Shown here one piece after another: positions 31,095 through 42,946 of a stretch of DNA of 64,000 nucleotides. The notes beneath the pieces were generated by a model that was not told the DNA's origin, made no database searches, and saw only the letters and a program-made list of their open reading frames with translations. Origin of the DNA: Cyclaneusma minus. Lineage: Eukaryota > Ascomycota > Leotiomycetes > Marthamycetales > Marthamycetaceae. Positions within the stretch are counted from its first letter, which is position 1. The number at the start of each line of letters is the position of its first letter. The DNA lies in NCBI GenBank assembly GCA_037179335.1, contig JAKZHN010000009.1:806001-870000 (forward strand). The letters are read 5' to 3'. The translations under genes were made by a program, and so were the position numbers.

Positions 31095-32604
31095 GGCTTG
31101 TTGCGCAGCTATCGCGCCGACGTCGTACGAGGAGCTGGTTCTATCGCGGGCAGATGGGAAGCGTGTCGATTGTCTCCTAAGCCGCGGAACTCGATAGTGG
31201 TGGTTTCACGCTTGCGATCTGAGGTCGCGCTCGTCAACAGGAGTCCATATGGAAGAGTGGTTTGCTTCGGCAGCTGTGTTGTTCAATGGCGAGCCGTTGA
31301 CCCCTGATGGATATAGTGGCAGATGGGGATTGTCGGCGGTGGAGAGATTTAGAGTGCTCCGAAAAAGTAAGGTGGGCAGCAGACCAGAGATTGTTTAGCA
31401 GGCAAAAAGCAAGTCGATGGCGGGCGTTGTGTGAAGTGCTCAGCTGTGCCCAAACCGCGACAGCCGCTTCGGCTCGTTTGCTCACAAAAATTGGGAGTTA
31501 TAATATGCACACAGACGCGGCTGGCTAGGATTAGGACAATTGCCCCTGGTCCCCAATCCCTCAGTTGGCTTCGCACGGGCTCTGGAGAACATGCATTAGG
31601 CCCTCAGGGGTGACAGTTCGACGTGCTACACATTGCCAATTCGGTCTACGCAGGGCCAGAAAGCGCTCCAAGGCACTTGGAGCGCCCCGGGTGTCGAAGC
31701 GGCCCCTCGATCTCGCACTCCTTTGCTATGTGGAAATAGATGCAGCCGTCCCAGTTGTCGTGTGCCCAGGAGCTGCTAGCCGTCCCGGTTATCCAAAAAG
31801 GGATCCGGCGCGAGGGCCACCACTTGATCCGAGAGACCGAAAGTACATGGCCTAGCCTGGCCTTGGCCATCTGAGATCTTGACCAGATCTTGAACTGCAA
31901 CTTTCCATCAAGTGGTCGGGAACCTCAAGGGGATAACGGCTTCGAGGATTTCGCTACATGTATTGTTCCATCATCGCCATTCCGACTGTTCTCCCGATCT
32001 TTGCTTCCTATCTATCAGGACTCATATCTTCACTCGGTATAGCGACACAACCTTGGCACCTTGCTACACATGTATCAAGTCCCGTTTGAGCTGCATTCAG
32101 GGTAGCAGTGACATGAACAGGTAATGTCCATTTGACTTTGTGGCTTACATCTGCCGTCTCTTAGTATCAAAGGCTTGGATCAATCCTAGTCCCCGGAGCA
32201 CCCGAGCGTCTATTTTCAGTCTTCAGGAGAATCCAGTCAAGTCACAAGTGTGACTGTGGGCGACTCTCCATCCCGTGGTATCGTCAATCGACCTTGTCCA
32301 GATCTGGGAAGGGGGGTCTACAACAGACGACTCAGCCTATTTTCAGTCTTGCCTCCTTATCGTACCGAGTTCGAGAAACTGCGACGGACCACGGTTGACC
32401 TCGACAACCAATTATATCACCAGCTGGCAACTGTCGAGAATGTTCTATTAACGATGAATCCCTCCCTGACGAGAGTTTGATCAATATGCCGCTATGCCGC
32501 TGCTTTCGCCTTGTCGACAATCCCCCCCGCCCTCAACTCCGCCGGCAATACCTGCCAGGTCCCGCTAAAACTATACATTAAGATATACCATTACCATGAC
32601 ATCG
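31095..32604. other. intergenic: DOCK promoter and 3' flank of the MFS gene
   Basis: About 1.5 kb. The right part is the 3' side of the minus-strand MFS transporter and the left part the DOCK promoter. No gene or strong repeat recognised. Confidence 0.5.
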
Positions 32605-34380
32605 TCATACATGCGTCGACATATTCCCGTCGTCGTCGCTTTTCCGTACCTCAGATTCGACCCTCGGGTTCAGGTTCTCACCCGGCACATCCCCAGGCTG
32701 TTCATCCCCAACAACATCCATATGCTTGCTAGCCCACGGGCTCGCTCTCCTCAACCTCTCTCCATACCGTTCGAGAATGAACGGAATGGGCACCAACACA
32801 ATCGCCAGACAGGCCAGAATCGTGCCTGCATATTGATACCCCAGGTTCGTGAACATTTGCCTGCCAAACAGCGGAAAGCCCGCCCCAGCCACGTTCCGTA
32901 CGAACCCAATACCTGCGAGCGCCGATGCGCTAAAAACACCGTAGCTGTCTTCCGTATAGGTGTATGTCATAAGAATCAAGGTATAGAAACTCCAACCCCA
33001 GAAGGCACTAGCGATGATAGGAACAATCCAGTGGACAGAAGAATAGGTCGTCCAGGCGAACCAGAATAGCGAAACGGGGAACACAACTGCTGCCACTTTT
33101 CCCAGCTGGACGCGAGATTCGGGAATGTTTCTTCGACCCGAAGCTTCGAAACGCCTTTGGTACCTACGTTCTTGGTACAGGGCGTTCGTCACGGGGCCAA
33201 GGCTAATTCCAATTGTGATACCAAGAAACGCAAGTCCGACTTCAAGCGTGTTGAAGCCGTGGCCCTTTCCGAATACCAGCGCAAACGCACCGTTGAAGAG
33301 AAACGACAACCCGTATAGATACCCGTTGTATAGAGCACCGAACATCACAATCGCTTCTGTGAAGAGAAAGCGAAATGGGCGGGTAAGTGTGACCCGGGAG
33401 AGGTGGTTTAAGAACTTTTTGGCTTTCTCGGACCTGGTCGGCTGCTCTCTTCTGGCATGATTCTCGTTGGGAGGAATCTTCTTTTTCTCGCGTGCAAGAA
33501 TAATGCTGTGCCGAGTTTCCTTGAGAACAGCAACCATGAAGAGCCAGAAGCCGCCGCAAATCCTAAGCAATGCCCAGAAGACATCCCGCCATGGCCTTGT
33601 CTGACCGATGAATGACATTAACAGGTACCCAGTGGGAGATCCGACGGTTGCAGCCCATAGGAAGATTGACATTGGGATGCCAGTCTCGTCGTGGACAAAT
33701 AGGTCTGCGATAGTACCACCGAAATTGGCGACTGTGACGGATGAGAACAGTCCTGAGAGAAACCTAAGAGCAAGGAAGCCCCCTAGGCTCTTCACCAAGG
33801 TTGTTGCCATCAAGAAGAGCAAGAAGATGCCGTAGGACACAATGTATATCGGACTCCTCCCCAAGTACTCGGATAAAGACGACTGCAGCATGGGGCCAAT
33901 AGCAAGTCCAAGTACGTCAAGGCTCAGCCCGAGAGTCGCAACCTCAGACGAGACACCGAAATCTTCTGCAAACTTCGCGCTTACAGGACTGAAGCCCGAA
34001 GCTGCCCATGACACCGTCAGGTCGATGAGGGTTATAGCAAAGACAATAAGCCATTTGCGCCACTTCGGCCAGTTTCGAGGATTTGCTGGGTCATTTGGTA
34101 CGAAGGTCCCTTCTTCTGAGGTCGTTGAGGCATCGTCTCTTCCAGTGACTGCATTTGGATCTTCCGCAGTGGGACCAGTATCCGCGATCCAGCTCAGCAC
34201 ATTGGGATTCTTCCGTTTCGAAAATCGTCTTACGTCCTCTTCATTGATAGACTCGCTCTCGGACGTAGCAGTGCGTCCAATAGGCGGTTCGGTACTTGGA
34301 CCGGCACTCTGAATTTCGTCTGCATCTTTGGGTCCTTCCTCCATCCTTGAGTTTTGGCTCGGATCGAGCTCAGAGGGCAT
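32605..34380 (-). CDS. MFS drug:H+ antiporter (DHA1, polyamine/fluconazole type)
   Basis: Single exon, 591 aa from the Met at 34380 (MPSELDPSQN). The frame continues to a Met at 34476, giving 623 aa, but the added residues look like leader. A disordered acidic N terminus of about 120 residues is followed by twelve hydrophobic segments split 6+6 by a cytosolic loop. Marks of this transporter group are NPRNWPKWRKW just before helix 1, the loop GRSPIYIVSYGIF, RFLSGLFSS, and the tail of helix 6 with TRPWRDVFWALL. Members export drugs, polyamines or fungal metabolites at the plasma membrane. The substrate is unknown, and no biosynthetic neighbours suggest one. Confidence 0.9.
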   Translation of the reverse strand: MPSELDPSQNSRMEEGPKDADEIQSAGPSTEPPIGRTATSESESINEEDVRRFSKRKNPNVLSWIADTGPTAEDPNAVTGRDDASTTSEEGTFVPNDPANPRNWPKWRKWLIVFAITLIDLTVSWAASGFSPVSAKFAEDFGVSSEVATLGLSLDVLGLAIGPMLQSSLSEYLGRSPIYIVSYGIFLLFLMATTLVKSLGGFLALRFLSGLFSSVTVANFGGTIADLFVHDETGIPMSIFLWAATVGSPTGYLLMSFIGQTRPWRDVFWALLRICGGFWLFMVAVLKETRHSIILAREKKKIPPNENHARREQPTRSEKAKKFLNHLSRVTLTRPFRFLFTEAIVMFGALYNGYLYGLSFLFNGAFALVFGKGHGFNTLEVGLAFLGITIGISLGPVTNALYQERRYQRRFEASGRRNIPESRVQLGKVAAVVFPVSLFWFAWTTYSSVHWIVPIIASAFWGWSFYTLILMTYTYTEDSYGVFSASALAGIGFVRNVAGAGFPLFGRQMFTNLGYQYAGTILACLAIVLVPIPFILERYGERLRRASPWASKHMDVVGDEQPGDVPGENLNPRVESEVRKSDDDGNMSTHV

Positions 34381-34476
34381 TCGATAGTATGATAGGTGCT
34401 CCTGAGCAGAGAGGACATTAACAGACCGTCGAGGGTCTACATGTATGAACAAACCGCTGCATCTGCAGTGGCACAA

Positions 34477-36042
34477 GACGGCTTGATTCGATCACGTCTG
34501 CCACGAGAAGGTCCGCGGTAAGGTACAGGAATAGCACGTTCAGTCCGCGGACATAAGAAGGTCGTGTAAGATAGAGAGGTGGGTCAACATGCCAAGGATG
34601 GTTGGAATGTGGGGAGAAGAGAAGAATTGCAGAAATCAGAAGCTGTGGACTCACACCAATGTTGAAGAATTTTAGCACACTGGAAGCTTTGTTGGCCATG
34701 GCTCCTGCCATGACGAAATGGGTAGCCGCGGTCGACGTGGTGGAGGCAAGTACGAATAGGATGAGCAGGACCAAGAGGCGTAAATAGCGCTTCAGTAAAC
34801 AGGAAAGGTCTGATGATGGCTTCGCAAGTCTCCGGCTGGGTCTATCATCATTCTTTTGGTATGAAGAAGATTGATGCTCAACAGTCGCACGGTACCACGG
34901 TACACATCAAGATTCAAGTAGAGATAGTACTAATGCGGGGAAAGTGGAGGTACGGGGTTTGCGCAACGCAGAGTATTGGTGACTGGAAGAGCACAAGACC
35001 TACCTACCACTCAGTAGTAGTTCGGGAATCAAAATGCACCGATTGAATTGCACCTGTGTTTCCTGGAGAGGTTGATGTCAGCAGTTTGACTTTTAACTTT
35101 CAAGTCCCTTTTTTTACCATCGTTGCGTCATCCCACGAAAAGAGCTCCAGTCCGTCTACATATGTGGTGTGAGATCGACATGTGTGGGGCTAGCTCTATG
35201 ATCGCTTCAAGGTCAAGGTCAAGGGGGCGAGCTGCAGTTGAGTCGTGACACTCTTCTTGAAGCAAAAGGCCAAGGTTCTCATTATCAGATCAGGCCTCCG
35301 CGCAAATTGACATGGAAACGCTGGGGAATAGCCCCCAAGCGGTTGTGGATATCTCGAGTAATTATGAACCTATGTTGCAACTCCCAAGTGACTTCTAATA
35401 CCCCAAGTGACTGTGAATATTCTAAGTGACTTCAGATATCCCGAGTGATTGTGAACATCCCAAGTGACTGTGAATATCCTAAATTGACTGTGAACCAACC
35501 GAGTGGGTGTGACTCAAAAGTGGCTTGAAAGTTCTGATAAGTTAGAACTTGGATCAATCGGTAGTATGACTAGCTGATGACCTCCAAAGCCAATTTCAGT
35601 TCGACCAACCTTCCAACATATCGAAGCATTACCATGAGACAAACATTTCTTGTGTGATGCCCAGAAACTCTCCATAATGGCAGCCCCTTTATGCGGAAAT
35701 CCCCATCAAACCCCAATTCCATATAACTTCTGACGTATCTTACTCGGTAACCATCTCTTGCTTGACCGTTGTCACCCTGCGTTACTCAGTAACTTGTCCC
35801 TCCAAACACATTCCAATGAGTCGCGGGGCTTTTCCTTGCGGTCCCAAGAAACCTCGCCTGGTAACAGGTATAGTGCAACTCCTGGTCATAGGATAGCCTT
35901 CAGATCAAGCTTCCAAGTAGAACTCCGCCCAATCTTCTTGAATCAGTTCCAATGTGATTTTTGCCGCCAACTGCACCGCGCTCGAGCGGATCATAGGGTT
36001 CACCGTTCATCGGAAGCATCCTCTTTCCGGTGAACCAACAGC
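34477..36042. other. intergenic with a short minisatellite inside
   Basis: Contains the MFS promoter (left) and the 3' flank of the BLOC-1-like gene (right). Apart from the 20-nt repeat at 35349-35515 no structure or gene is supported. Confidence 0.5.
35349..35515. repeat. degenerate tandem repeat, about 20-nt unit
   Basis: Seven or eight units close to CCCAAGTGACTGTGAATATC follow each other, for example CCCGAGTGATTGTGAACAT and CTAAGTGACTTCAGATAT. The unit resembles those inside the element at 8813-9039 and the array at 57485-57585. Confidence 0.75.
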
Positions 36043-36765
36043 TCACCCAGTCGCGCCATTCTGCATCACCACATCTTCCCCTTGAGCACCACTGTCATGC
36101 GACGGCTCTTCCGGAAAAGGGGGAAAGCTATTATAGCTTTCCATTCCAATCCTCTTCGGGCCCTCTTTCTTACCCATAATTCCACCGTCCGCAGAATCAA
36201 GCACACCATTGTCCCTTTCCCTTTCCCTCTCCTTCCCCTTCCCCTCTCCCCCACCATCACCCACAACCGCATCCCCATCCCCACCCTCACTCCCACTCCC
36301 ACTCCAGCTCCCCTCACTCCCCTCCCTCACCAACCTCAGCGTCTCACCCAGCACCAAAAAATCCCTCTCCAACACCTCCGCCCAATTCTGCACATTCCCC
36401 ACCTCCTTCAGCGCCTTCGTCGCCCTCTCCGCCTCCTTCGCCAGCTTATCTGTTTCCTTCCTCAGCTTCCCGGTCTCCTTAATCAACTCTTGTTCTTGTT
36501 TTTCGAGCGCCGAGGAATTGGAATGTAGGGTTTGGGCGCGCGTGGAGAGGTCGTGGGTTAGTGATGCGCCGATGTTGTACATGGAGGCTTCGAGAGCGCG
36601 GCGCGCTTCGAGGGTGCGTTGGGCGGAGGTTTCGGAGATTGCTTGAGATGGGGATTGGGAGGTTTTGGATGAGGGGGTTTGGGATGGTTTGGAGGTGGAG
36701 GTGGGAGATGCGGAGGTGGATGGGCCTGCGGGCGCGGAGTAGGAGGAGAGGGTTGGGAGAGGCAT
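36043..36765 (-). CDS. BLOC-1 subunit 1-like protein (GCN5L1 family)
   Basis: Single exon, 240 aa. Residues about 50-155 form the conserved part. It starts RTLEARRALEASMYNIGASL, runs through a coiled coil (LEKQEQELIKETGKLRKETD), and ends NWAEVLERDFLVLGETLRLV, which matches the GCN5L1/BLOS1 Pfam family. The flanks (a Ser/Thr/Pro-rich N terminus and an acidic, Gly/Ser and Arg/Glu-rich C terminus) are low complexity. In animals and yeast, BLOC-1 acts in endosome-lysosome trafficking. The animal protein is about 125-150 aa, so the tails are fungal additions. Confidence 0.88.
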   Translation of the reverse strand: MPLPTLSSYSAPAGPSTSASPTSTSKPSQTPSSKTSQSPSQAISETSAQRTLEARRALEASMYNIGASLTHDLSTRAQTLHSNSSALEKQEQELIKETGKLRKETDKLAKEAERATKALKEVGNVQNWAEVLERDFLVLGETLRLVREGSEGSWSGSGSEGGDGDAVVGDGGGEGKGKERERERDNGVLDSADGGIMGKKEGPKRIGMESYNSFPPFPEEPSHDSGAQGEDVVMQNGATG

Positions 36766-39700
36766 TACGAAAGTCTGAGAGGTTGTCGATAAATGTTACA
36801 GAGATTTGTTTTCGGATCTTTGGAGATCGTGTTCAGATGGAATCTGGCGATGATCTTGAAGTTATGTGGTGTTTTGATGTTATCCAGTCTTTATCGCCGA
36901 AGTCTGCTCCACATGGCGGCGATCAGTTCGGGTGATCAGCATGGAGTGGGGTAGTCTCGGCCTTAGGCAGAGTCGATGTTCTGAGTGCATGTGATTATAT
37001 AAAGTCGCACCACGTGATACTATATTCAATTACAAGAGCCAAATATAATACTCGAGAGGATAGGCGTTGGGGTTGGAATTCTGAATCCGAAATATAGCTG
37101 ATCTGCCCGACAGCTTCTGAAGGTCTGTTCCAGCCTTAGAAGCAGAAGCAAGCCTTCAGCAGGTTGTTCGAAGACGTTGAGGATCCAGATGACATTGAAA
37201 ACTAAGATCCTATACAAACAAAAGCATACCTCAGATCTTCTTATTCCTCAGATACTTGGATATATATCGTTTGCTCTGAGTCTGCCATCGCAAATTTTGT
37301 TTCCATATTCTCTGGCTGGCGGTCACTTTACTGTCAGCCGGAACACCAGACTTCCTTAAGTCCTGTTTCAATCATTGTCGTGTGCAAGTCTTCACTTGAC
37401 CAAGAGTTGCGGTACCTTGTGTTATGTATTTTGTCTTATGTAGTAAAAAGGATAGGCATCCCCATAAGTGACTCGCTCCTCTCACAGTTGAAAGTTCAGT
37501 CTGTCCAGATATCTGATATACTGCCGTCCGGATACCACTTAGAAGGATGTTGCAACGCCCAAGTGAATGAAGAGCTTCAACTTCGCTGCTCTAGAAGTAT
37601 CGCCCGTCGGTCTGCACTCACCGGGAACTTTCCGGAGATTCTCCTTCCTTTCAGAGGTCATCTCCGGATACGGGCCTTCGTCAACCGCCTGAGTAACGTC
37701 GAGGATGTCAAATTCACATCTCAGCCCGGCCCGCCAGGGACGGATGCGAAGCTCGGTTTTCGGCGTGGCTATGACCATCATTTTCGGAACGGGCATATGA
37801 TCTTATGTTCGGCCGGGGTGATATGTGGACTGTGGAGGGGACGTGTGGGGATGTCTATCGCGAGATCTTGCGTAGGGTACATACAACTCCACAATATGTG
37901 TTCGGCTATACTTGGCGACCAAAAGACCGTCTTCTTCACCGTTTACAGGTGATACCCGGCGAGCTGAGACAAATACTGAAGATTCGAGGATTTTAGCATC
38001 GGGTGGCGGCTTTGAAACATGCAAAGCTGGTAAGATTCATCCCAACTCCCAAGTTGCTAGAAGCCCCTTCCACACAAAACACGCGGCCTCAGACTCTGCA
38101 GGAATGCAGTGTCATTCGATGCAGACATGGCGGGATCAGGCCATGTGGAGTAGATTAAAAGAAACCACTGGTAGACGTACGAGGCGTCCTGGTTTCCCGT
38201 ATTAGAGCCAAATCAGCTTCCCTTTTGAAAAGGGGCAGGGGGCTCTCATGTATGGAACTTTCGTCTGTCAGCAAGGTGCTTGCACGGTTAGACCAGGTAC
38301 AGGGGAGGCTACCGCGGGGCATATGCATCTGTAGGTAGCTATTCTTATGCCTGCTTCGGTCTCCACTGTTGTCGATACGTACCTGGCCGCCGCATAATGC
38401 TCTGTGTCTGGGCCCTGGCGAGCGGCTATCGACATATTCCATGGATCCCACAAACCAAGGTTGAAGGAAACCCCATTCGACCCACCATTTCACAGAAGGA
38501 TCTGGATATCGTACCGACTCTTTCGACTTACCGGTTTTGGTACGCTGTGAAAGAGGAGACATCAGGCCAAGACGTTTTGTATGACACAAGCTTCTGCTTT
38601 CGCCTCAATGTTACCAACATGCTTCTGCCAAAACCTCCCTGGAATAGAATCACAACATTCCTTTTCGCTTCCTTCCAGTATTTGGCAACAGGACCTTCTT
38701 CAATGCAATAAGACTGCCTTGATGTGTTTGGATGACGCGATTGTCGGAGATCCGAGGAAACGTCGAAACCAAGTTATGCTCCCTGTCAAAAGTGGCTTGA
38801 GGTTAACGGCCAATGCGTATTTTCTTTCGAAAGAGTCGACTTTCGTCCCGAGGTAGCTCTGCCTCTACGGACTCCGGATGAACCTGTATGGAAAGTATAG
38901 ATCTTGTGATATCGACAGTGCATAGTAGCCTTCCTGCAAGATGTTCTAGATAAGGCTAGAAAGCCGAGGGAACGTGCGACCAGGTACATATCAAATATAT
39001 GTTATCGCTCCGGGTATCGAGATTCTCCGAGCCTCATGGACAGGCGAGTTCGAAGGGAGGGGCGTCATTGGAGCTTCCCGTGCCTTTTTTCCGGATAGGA
39101 AGACGGTTTGCCATTTGCCAGGTTTCCGTCGTCATCGACAGCGTGCTGCCAAAGCTGGATGATCGCTTTTGATCGTCTGAAACGAAGGGAAGGCCTTGGA
39201 GTCTCCTGACTGGGCGACTGGCAGATGAAGGAAGAGGCGAAAAGAAGACTCGACCGGTACCTGATTGCCTGTGACTTGGTCCTGTCGGCAAGCTGTTTCA
39301 AGGATGTGATTACGTGTATTTGCCAAGTACCGTGCAAACAACAAAGCATAGACATGATCGGCCAGACATCTGCACCGGCACGCGATCGCTCGAATAGCAA
39401 CATGGCTCGATATGAGTAGCAGTCGAGTGGCGGCGATTGGATGTGAGAAGAAGTCGCAGGGCAAATATCTCGAAGTCGACATGGAGGCATGTCGTCCACA
39501 AGCCAATCAGGTGATTGATGTGAGTTTGTCGTCGATCCCGCTTGAACCCACACCTCGATGATCTGGTCCCACTTGATTTTGCCCGCGCGCGAAAAATGTC
39601 CCTCCTTCGGCCTTCCTCATTCAGCGCTGCCCTCCACGGCCGGAACAACATCTCTGCTTCGCTGGGATTCTGTCTGTCACCCTCGAGAAAGCCGACGGGA

Positions 39701-41346
39701 AGGTTGCAGTCGGCATGCCACACCAGACTCCTCCTGCTCGTGACATGCGCTCCCGAAACGTACCCCGGTCCGGTGCTGCTGCTATTCACAGCCTACAGCC
39801 TACAGGTAACAGGTTACAGCAGTATTCGCGATGCAGCAGCTTCCCTTTCATCCAAGTGCCGCAGCCACTGACCGTCGCCGAACGCCATGCCAAGCGGTTC
39901 CCCATGCTCGGAGGATGTTTGTGGCTGTCTGTCACCCGCCGCTACTGGCACCATATGGCCTACCGGACGCCATCGTGACGCCGCAACGCCCCGGTACAAG
40001 GTACTCGGGAGGAGCTGTCGCCATTTGCAGGCGCCATAAGCCCATCAGGATCAGGTACGCCGGAGCATTTCCAAAGCTTGTCTGGACTTGGCCGTCAAAT
40101 GCTTTTTGCAACGCCAGGCGAGCTTAGTGGAGCCCCTATGTTGTTGAAATACGGGCATACCGACCGCGCATTACGGGCTATCCCATCGTGATTTGTGCTC
40201 CGGCGGTGAGGTTGTTGATACTTTTCCTACCGACGACATGGAGTGTCACTGGTAGCCCCGCTGGCGAATCGATACATGTAGGAGCTATTCCATATTGTCT
40301 TCCCCAACCCTGACCGGCTATGGCTAAAGTCGCTGAGGCTTGTGTGCCATAGCCAATGGACAGGCCACTCCACTTACCTTTTTCTTACTCATCGATGTTA
40401 TCCCCATGTTGTCCCCCCTCTGTACACGCATGTACTCTATCCTTATCTCGAGTGTCAGGTATTTATCTATCAGTGCATATTGTGCCCTCCTATATCCCCG
40501 CTCCGGGCGCAAAGTACGTCCATACGAGCTTTTTATATCCTAGACTCTCGGATGTACCCGTATTTTTGGATTTCCTGTTAAACAGGTGTTCTCATTTCTA
40601 TAGGAGGAACATCTCTGCTCCCTCGACTCCTTTGGGCGAGTTGTGGGGATGAGTGCACACATGCAAGCCCCTGCCGCCTGCCTCCCACCGTGTGGCTGTT
40701 CACAATGCATAACTTGGTTCTCTCTTTTCCACCATTCTGCTGTGGGTCAGACCCCTGCATCTTGGAGGCGACATGAACCAGACCGGCGAGGACTGGATCT
40801 ACCCGCCTGTCGCCTCCACTTGGTGCCATTTAGCAGATGCCAAGAACCTAGCCGACGGCGACGTGGTCAGGGTCAACGCTGATCCGGGCCCTCCAACGGC
40901 CCTCATGCCATACACATCCTGGGGACGTGACTTACCTGAAGCTGGAAGGTTGTAACGATGGGCTCTGGAAATTGCAGATCCGGTGACGGGCATCCTCTCC
41001 GTTCTGGTGATCCTGGTGATCCTCCGGGGATCTGATTTTGCAATAGCACGAAGATAAGACAACATTGACGACGAGGCGGATCTGAGCGCGTGCTTTGTAA
41101 ACGGGAAGCTGCTTGCCACCGACCTTGCGAACGCTACCATGTCCCCCCGGGAGTACGTCTTGGCAGCTACCATGCATCACAGTTGCTGTGGAGGATGACT
41201 TCTATAAAGTCGAGCTTGTGTCCACGTCGATTCTGATTTTAGACTCCAGCCTGAATCTTCAGACCCAGATCAAGTCCAGCTCCAGCCTCCAGCCTCAAGA
41301 AGCCTTCCTTCAAGTCTCGTCCAGCCTCGCCTGTCAACTGCCCAAC
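36766..41346. other. 4.6-kb gene desert
   Basis: Between the BLOC-1-like gene and the glutamic peptidase. Many short frames exist on both strands, but none has recognisable domains, plausible exon joins or start context. Base composition looks ordinary, so there is no sign of an AT-rich degraded transposon. The segment may hold non-coding RNA or eroded genes. The right end contains the peptidase promoter. Confidence 0.5.
41203..41208 (+). promoter_or_regulatory. TATA box of the glutamic peptidase gene
   Basis: TATAAA about 140 nt before the start codon, followed by a C/T-rich leader. A second, inferred signal is GCCAAG near 40839, which fits the PacC pH-regulator core; its use is not shown. 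Confidence 0.6.
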
Positions 41347-42147
41347 ATGAAGTTCTCCGCCTCCATCATCACTGCCCTCTTCGCCGCTGGCGCCATTGCT
41401 GCTCCCAAGGGCAGAGGCCTGAAGAACCGCCTGGGTCGCCGTGCGGCTGGTCTCCAAAGGCAGAGCCAGCCCATGATCAAGAGTGACGGCCCTGCTCAAC
41501 AAGGCCTTGAGGCCTCGAACGCCACCAACGTCGAGTACTCCTCCAACTGGGCTGGCGCCGCCCTCACCTCGCCCCCAACCGGCGAGACCTTCACAGCCGC
41601 CTACGGTACCTTCACCGTCCCCACACCCTCCAGCCGCGGCTCTGCCTCCGCCTGGGTTGGCATCGACGGATACAACACCGACGACATCATCCAATCCGGT
41701 ATCGACTTCACCTACTCCGGCGGCAGTGTCTCCTACGACGCCTGGTACGAGTGGTACCCCGACTACGCCTACGACTTCAGCAACTTTGACATCTCGGCCG
41801 GTGACGTGATCAAGATCTCGATCGTCACCTCATCCACTAGCGCAGGCACCGTAACCCTCGAGAACGAGACCACCGGCACAAGCGTCTCCGAGAGCCTGAC
41901 CGCCTACGACGGTTACGATCTGGAAGAGCAGAACGCTGAGTGGATCGTCGAGGACTACGAGGAGGACGGCAGCCTCGTCACCTTTGCCGACTTTGGCAGT
42001 GTTACCTTCACCGATGCCTACGCCGTGACCAGCTCTGGCACTGAGGTCGGTCTCACCGATGCCACCGTGATCGACATTGAGCAGAACTCCGTCCTCACTT
42101 CCGTCACCATCAACTCTGACTCCGAGGTCACCATCAAGTACGTCTAA
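41347..42147 (+). CDS. secreted glutamic endopeptidase (eqolisin, family G1/A4)
   Basis: Acid-active protease secreted to the medium. Single exon, 266 aa. A longer frame runs in from upstream, but the Met at 41347 begins a perfect signal peptide (MKFSASIITALFAAGAIAAP). A basic propeptide of about 45 residues follows, with an RR site near residues 31-32. The mature part starts around VEYSSNWAGA (residues 62-71). The catalytic pair is present: Gln116 in DIIQSGIDF and Glu135 in WYEWYPDYAYDF. The late conserved segments NAEWIVEDYEEDGSLVTFAD and SVTFTDA follow. The sequence has no cysteine. It also lacks the linker that in Aspergillus niger is cut out to give two chains, so a single-chain enzyme is inferred. 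Confidence 0.95.
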   Translation: MKFSASIITALFAAGAIAAPKGRGLKNRLGRRAAGLQRQSQPMIKSDGPAQQGLEASNATNVEYSSNWAGAALTSPPTGETFTAAYGTFTVPTPSSRGSASAWVGIDGYNTDDIIQSGIDFTYSGGSVSYDAWYEWYPDYAYDFSNFDISAGDVIKISIVTSSTSAGTVTLENETTGTSVSESLTAYDGYDLEEQNAEWIVEDYEEDGSLVTFADFGSVTFTDAYAVTSSGTEVGLTDATVIDIEQNSVLTSVTINSDSEVTIKYV

Positions 42148-42946
42148 GCGTGCGACAATACCTACCACTTCATGAAGACAAGTAATATGGCTGGAGGGGG
42201 GTCTGTTCGTGGCGGAAAGCTGGAGCTACAGCTGGATCTCCTGAGGATGAATAGATGGACACTTTTTTGTATATAGTTTGCCTGATGTCGAGATATATCT
42301 TCGTTCTTGGAAATCTTTTCGAATACCATGCTTCTGGCCAGTTGCAACACACTGATTTCTCTCGATTTTGCATGTTTGACTTGTGACTCGTGAGGAACAG
42401 CGATCTTTTAGTTCTTGAAGCATCATTGATCTGCCTAGAAACACTGTTAGCTCAGCAATACTGAAAAGTGGTACCTTGGGAGACGGGGAATCCTCGTTGT
42501 TATGAAATACGAAGAGCGAGCAGAAAAAGCACGAGGGTCGGCTCGAAATACCTGTTCTCAGGGAGATATTCTCGTCGAAGAAAAGTGTTGTCAAAATAGA
42601 GCTGATCTAGACCCGGTTCAGTCCAAGACGCGTCACGCGCGCAGTATTCCGTGCCGTGGCTAAGCTGAGCCAAAGTTTTAGCGGCTGCGATCCGATTTCT
42701 CGGCAGCTGCAAGATGTCCCAAACTTACCTCAGAGGCTCAGCTGAGTAGAGCGTGGGAGCACATCCACACGAACACTGGTCACGAGTGCATTGATATGCT
42801 CAGTTTGAAGTGCGAAGTGGTGGCTTTTTATTCTGCTAGCTGGAGATGAAGACCGTAATTCCTCCCATAGGTCCCGAATGCAAGCAGTAGAAAGTCATTT
42901 CCGTTATGCACCACGATACATCCATTCCCAGACCAGTAAAGACCAT
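42148..42946. other. intergenic between converging genes
   Basis: 3' regions of the peptidase and of the ribosomal protein gene. No gene supported. Confidence 0.5.

Noticed and set aside
34418..34774. 118-codon minus-strand frame beginning with a signal-peptide-like hydrophobic stretch, upstream of the MFS gene
   Set aside because: It has no ATG at its start (TTG only), and no convincing splice join to the MFS gene was found; hydrophobicity alone is not enough.
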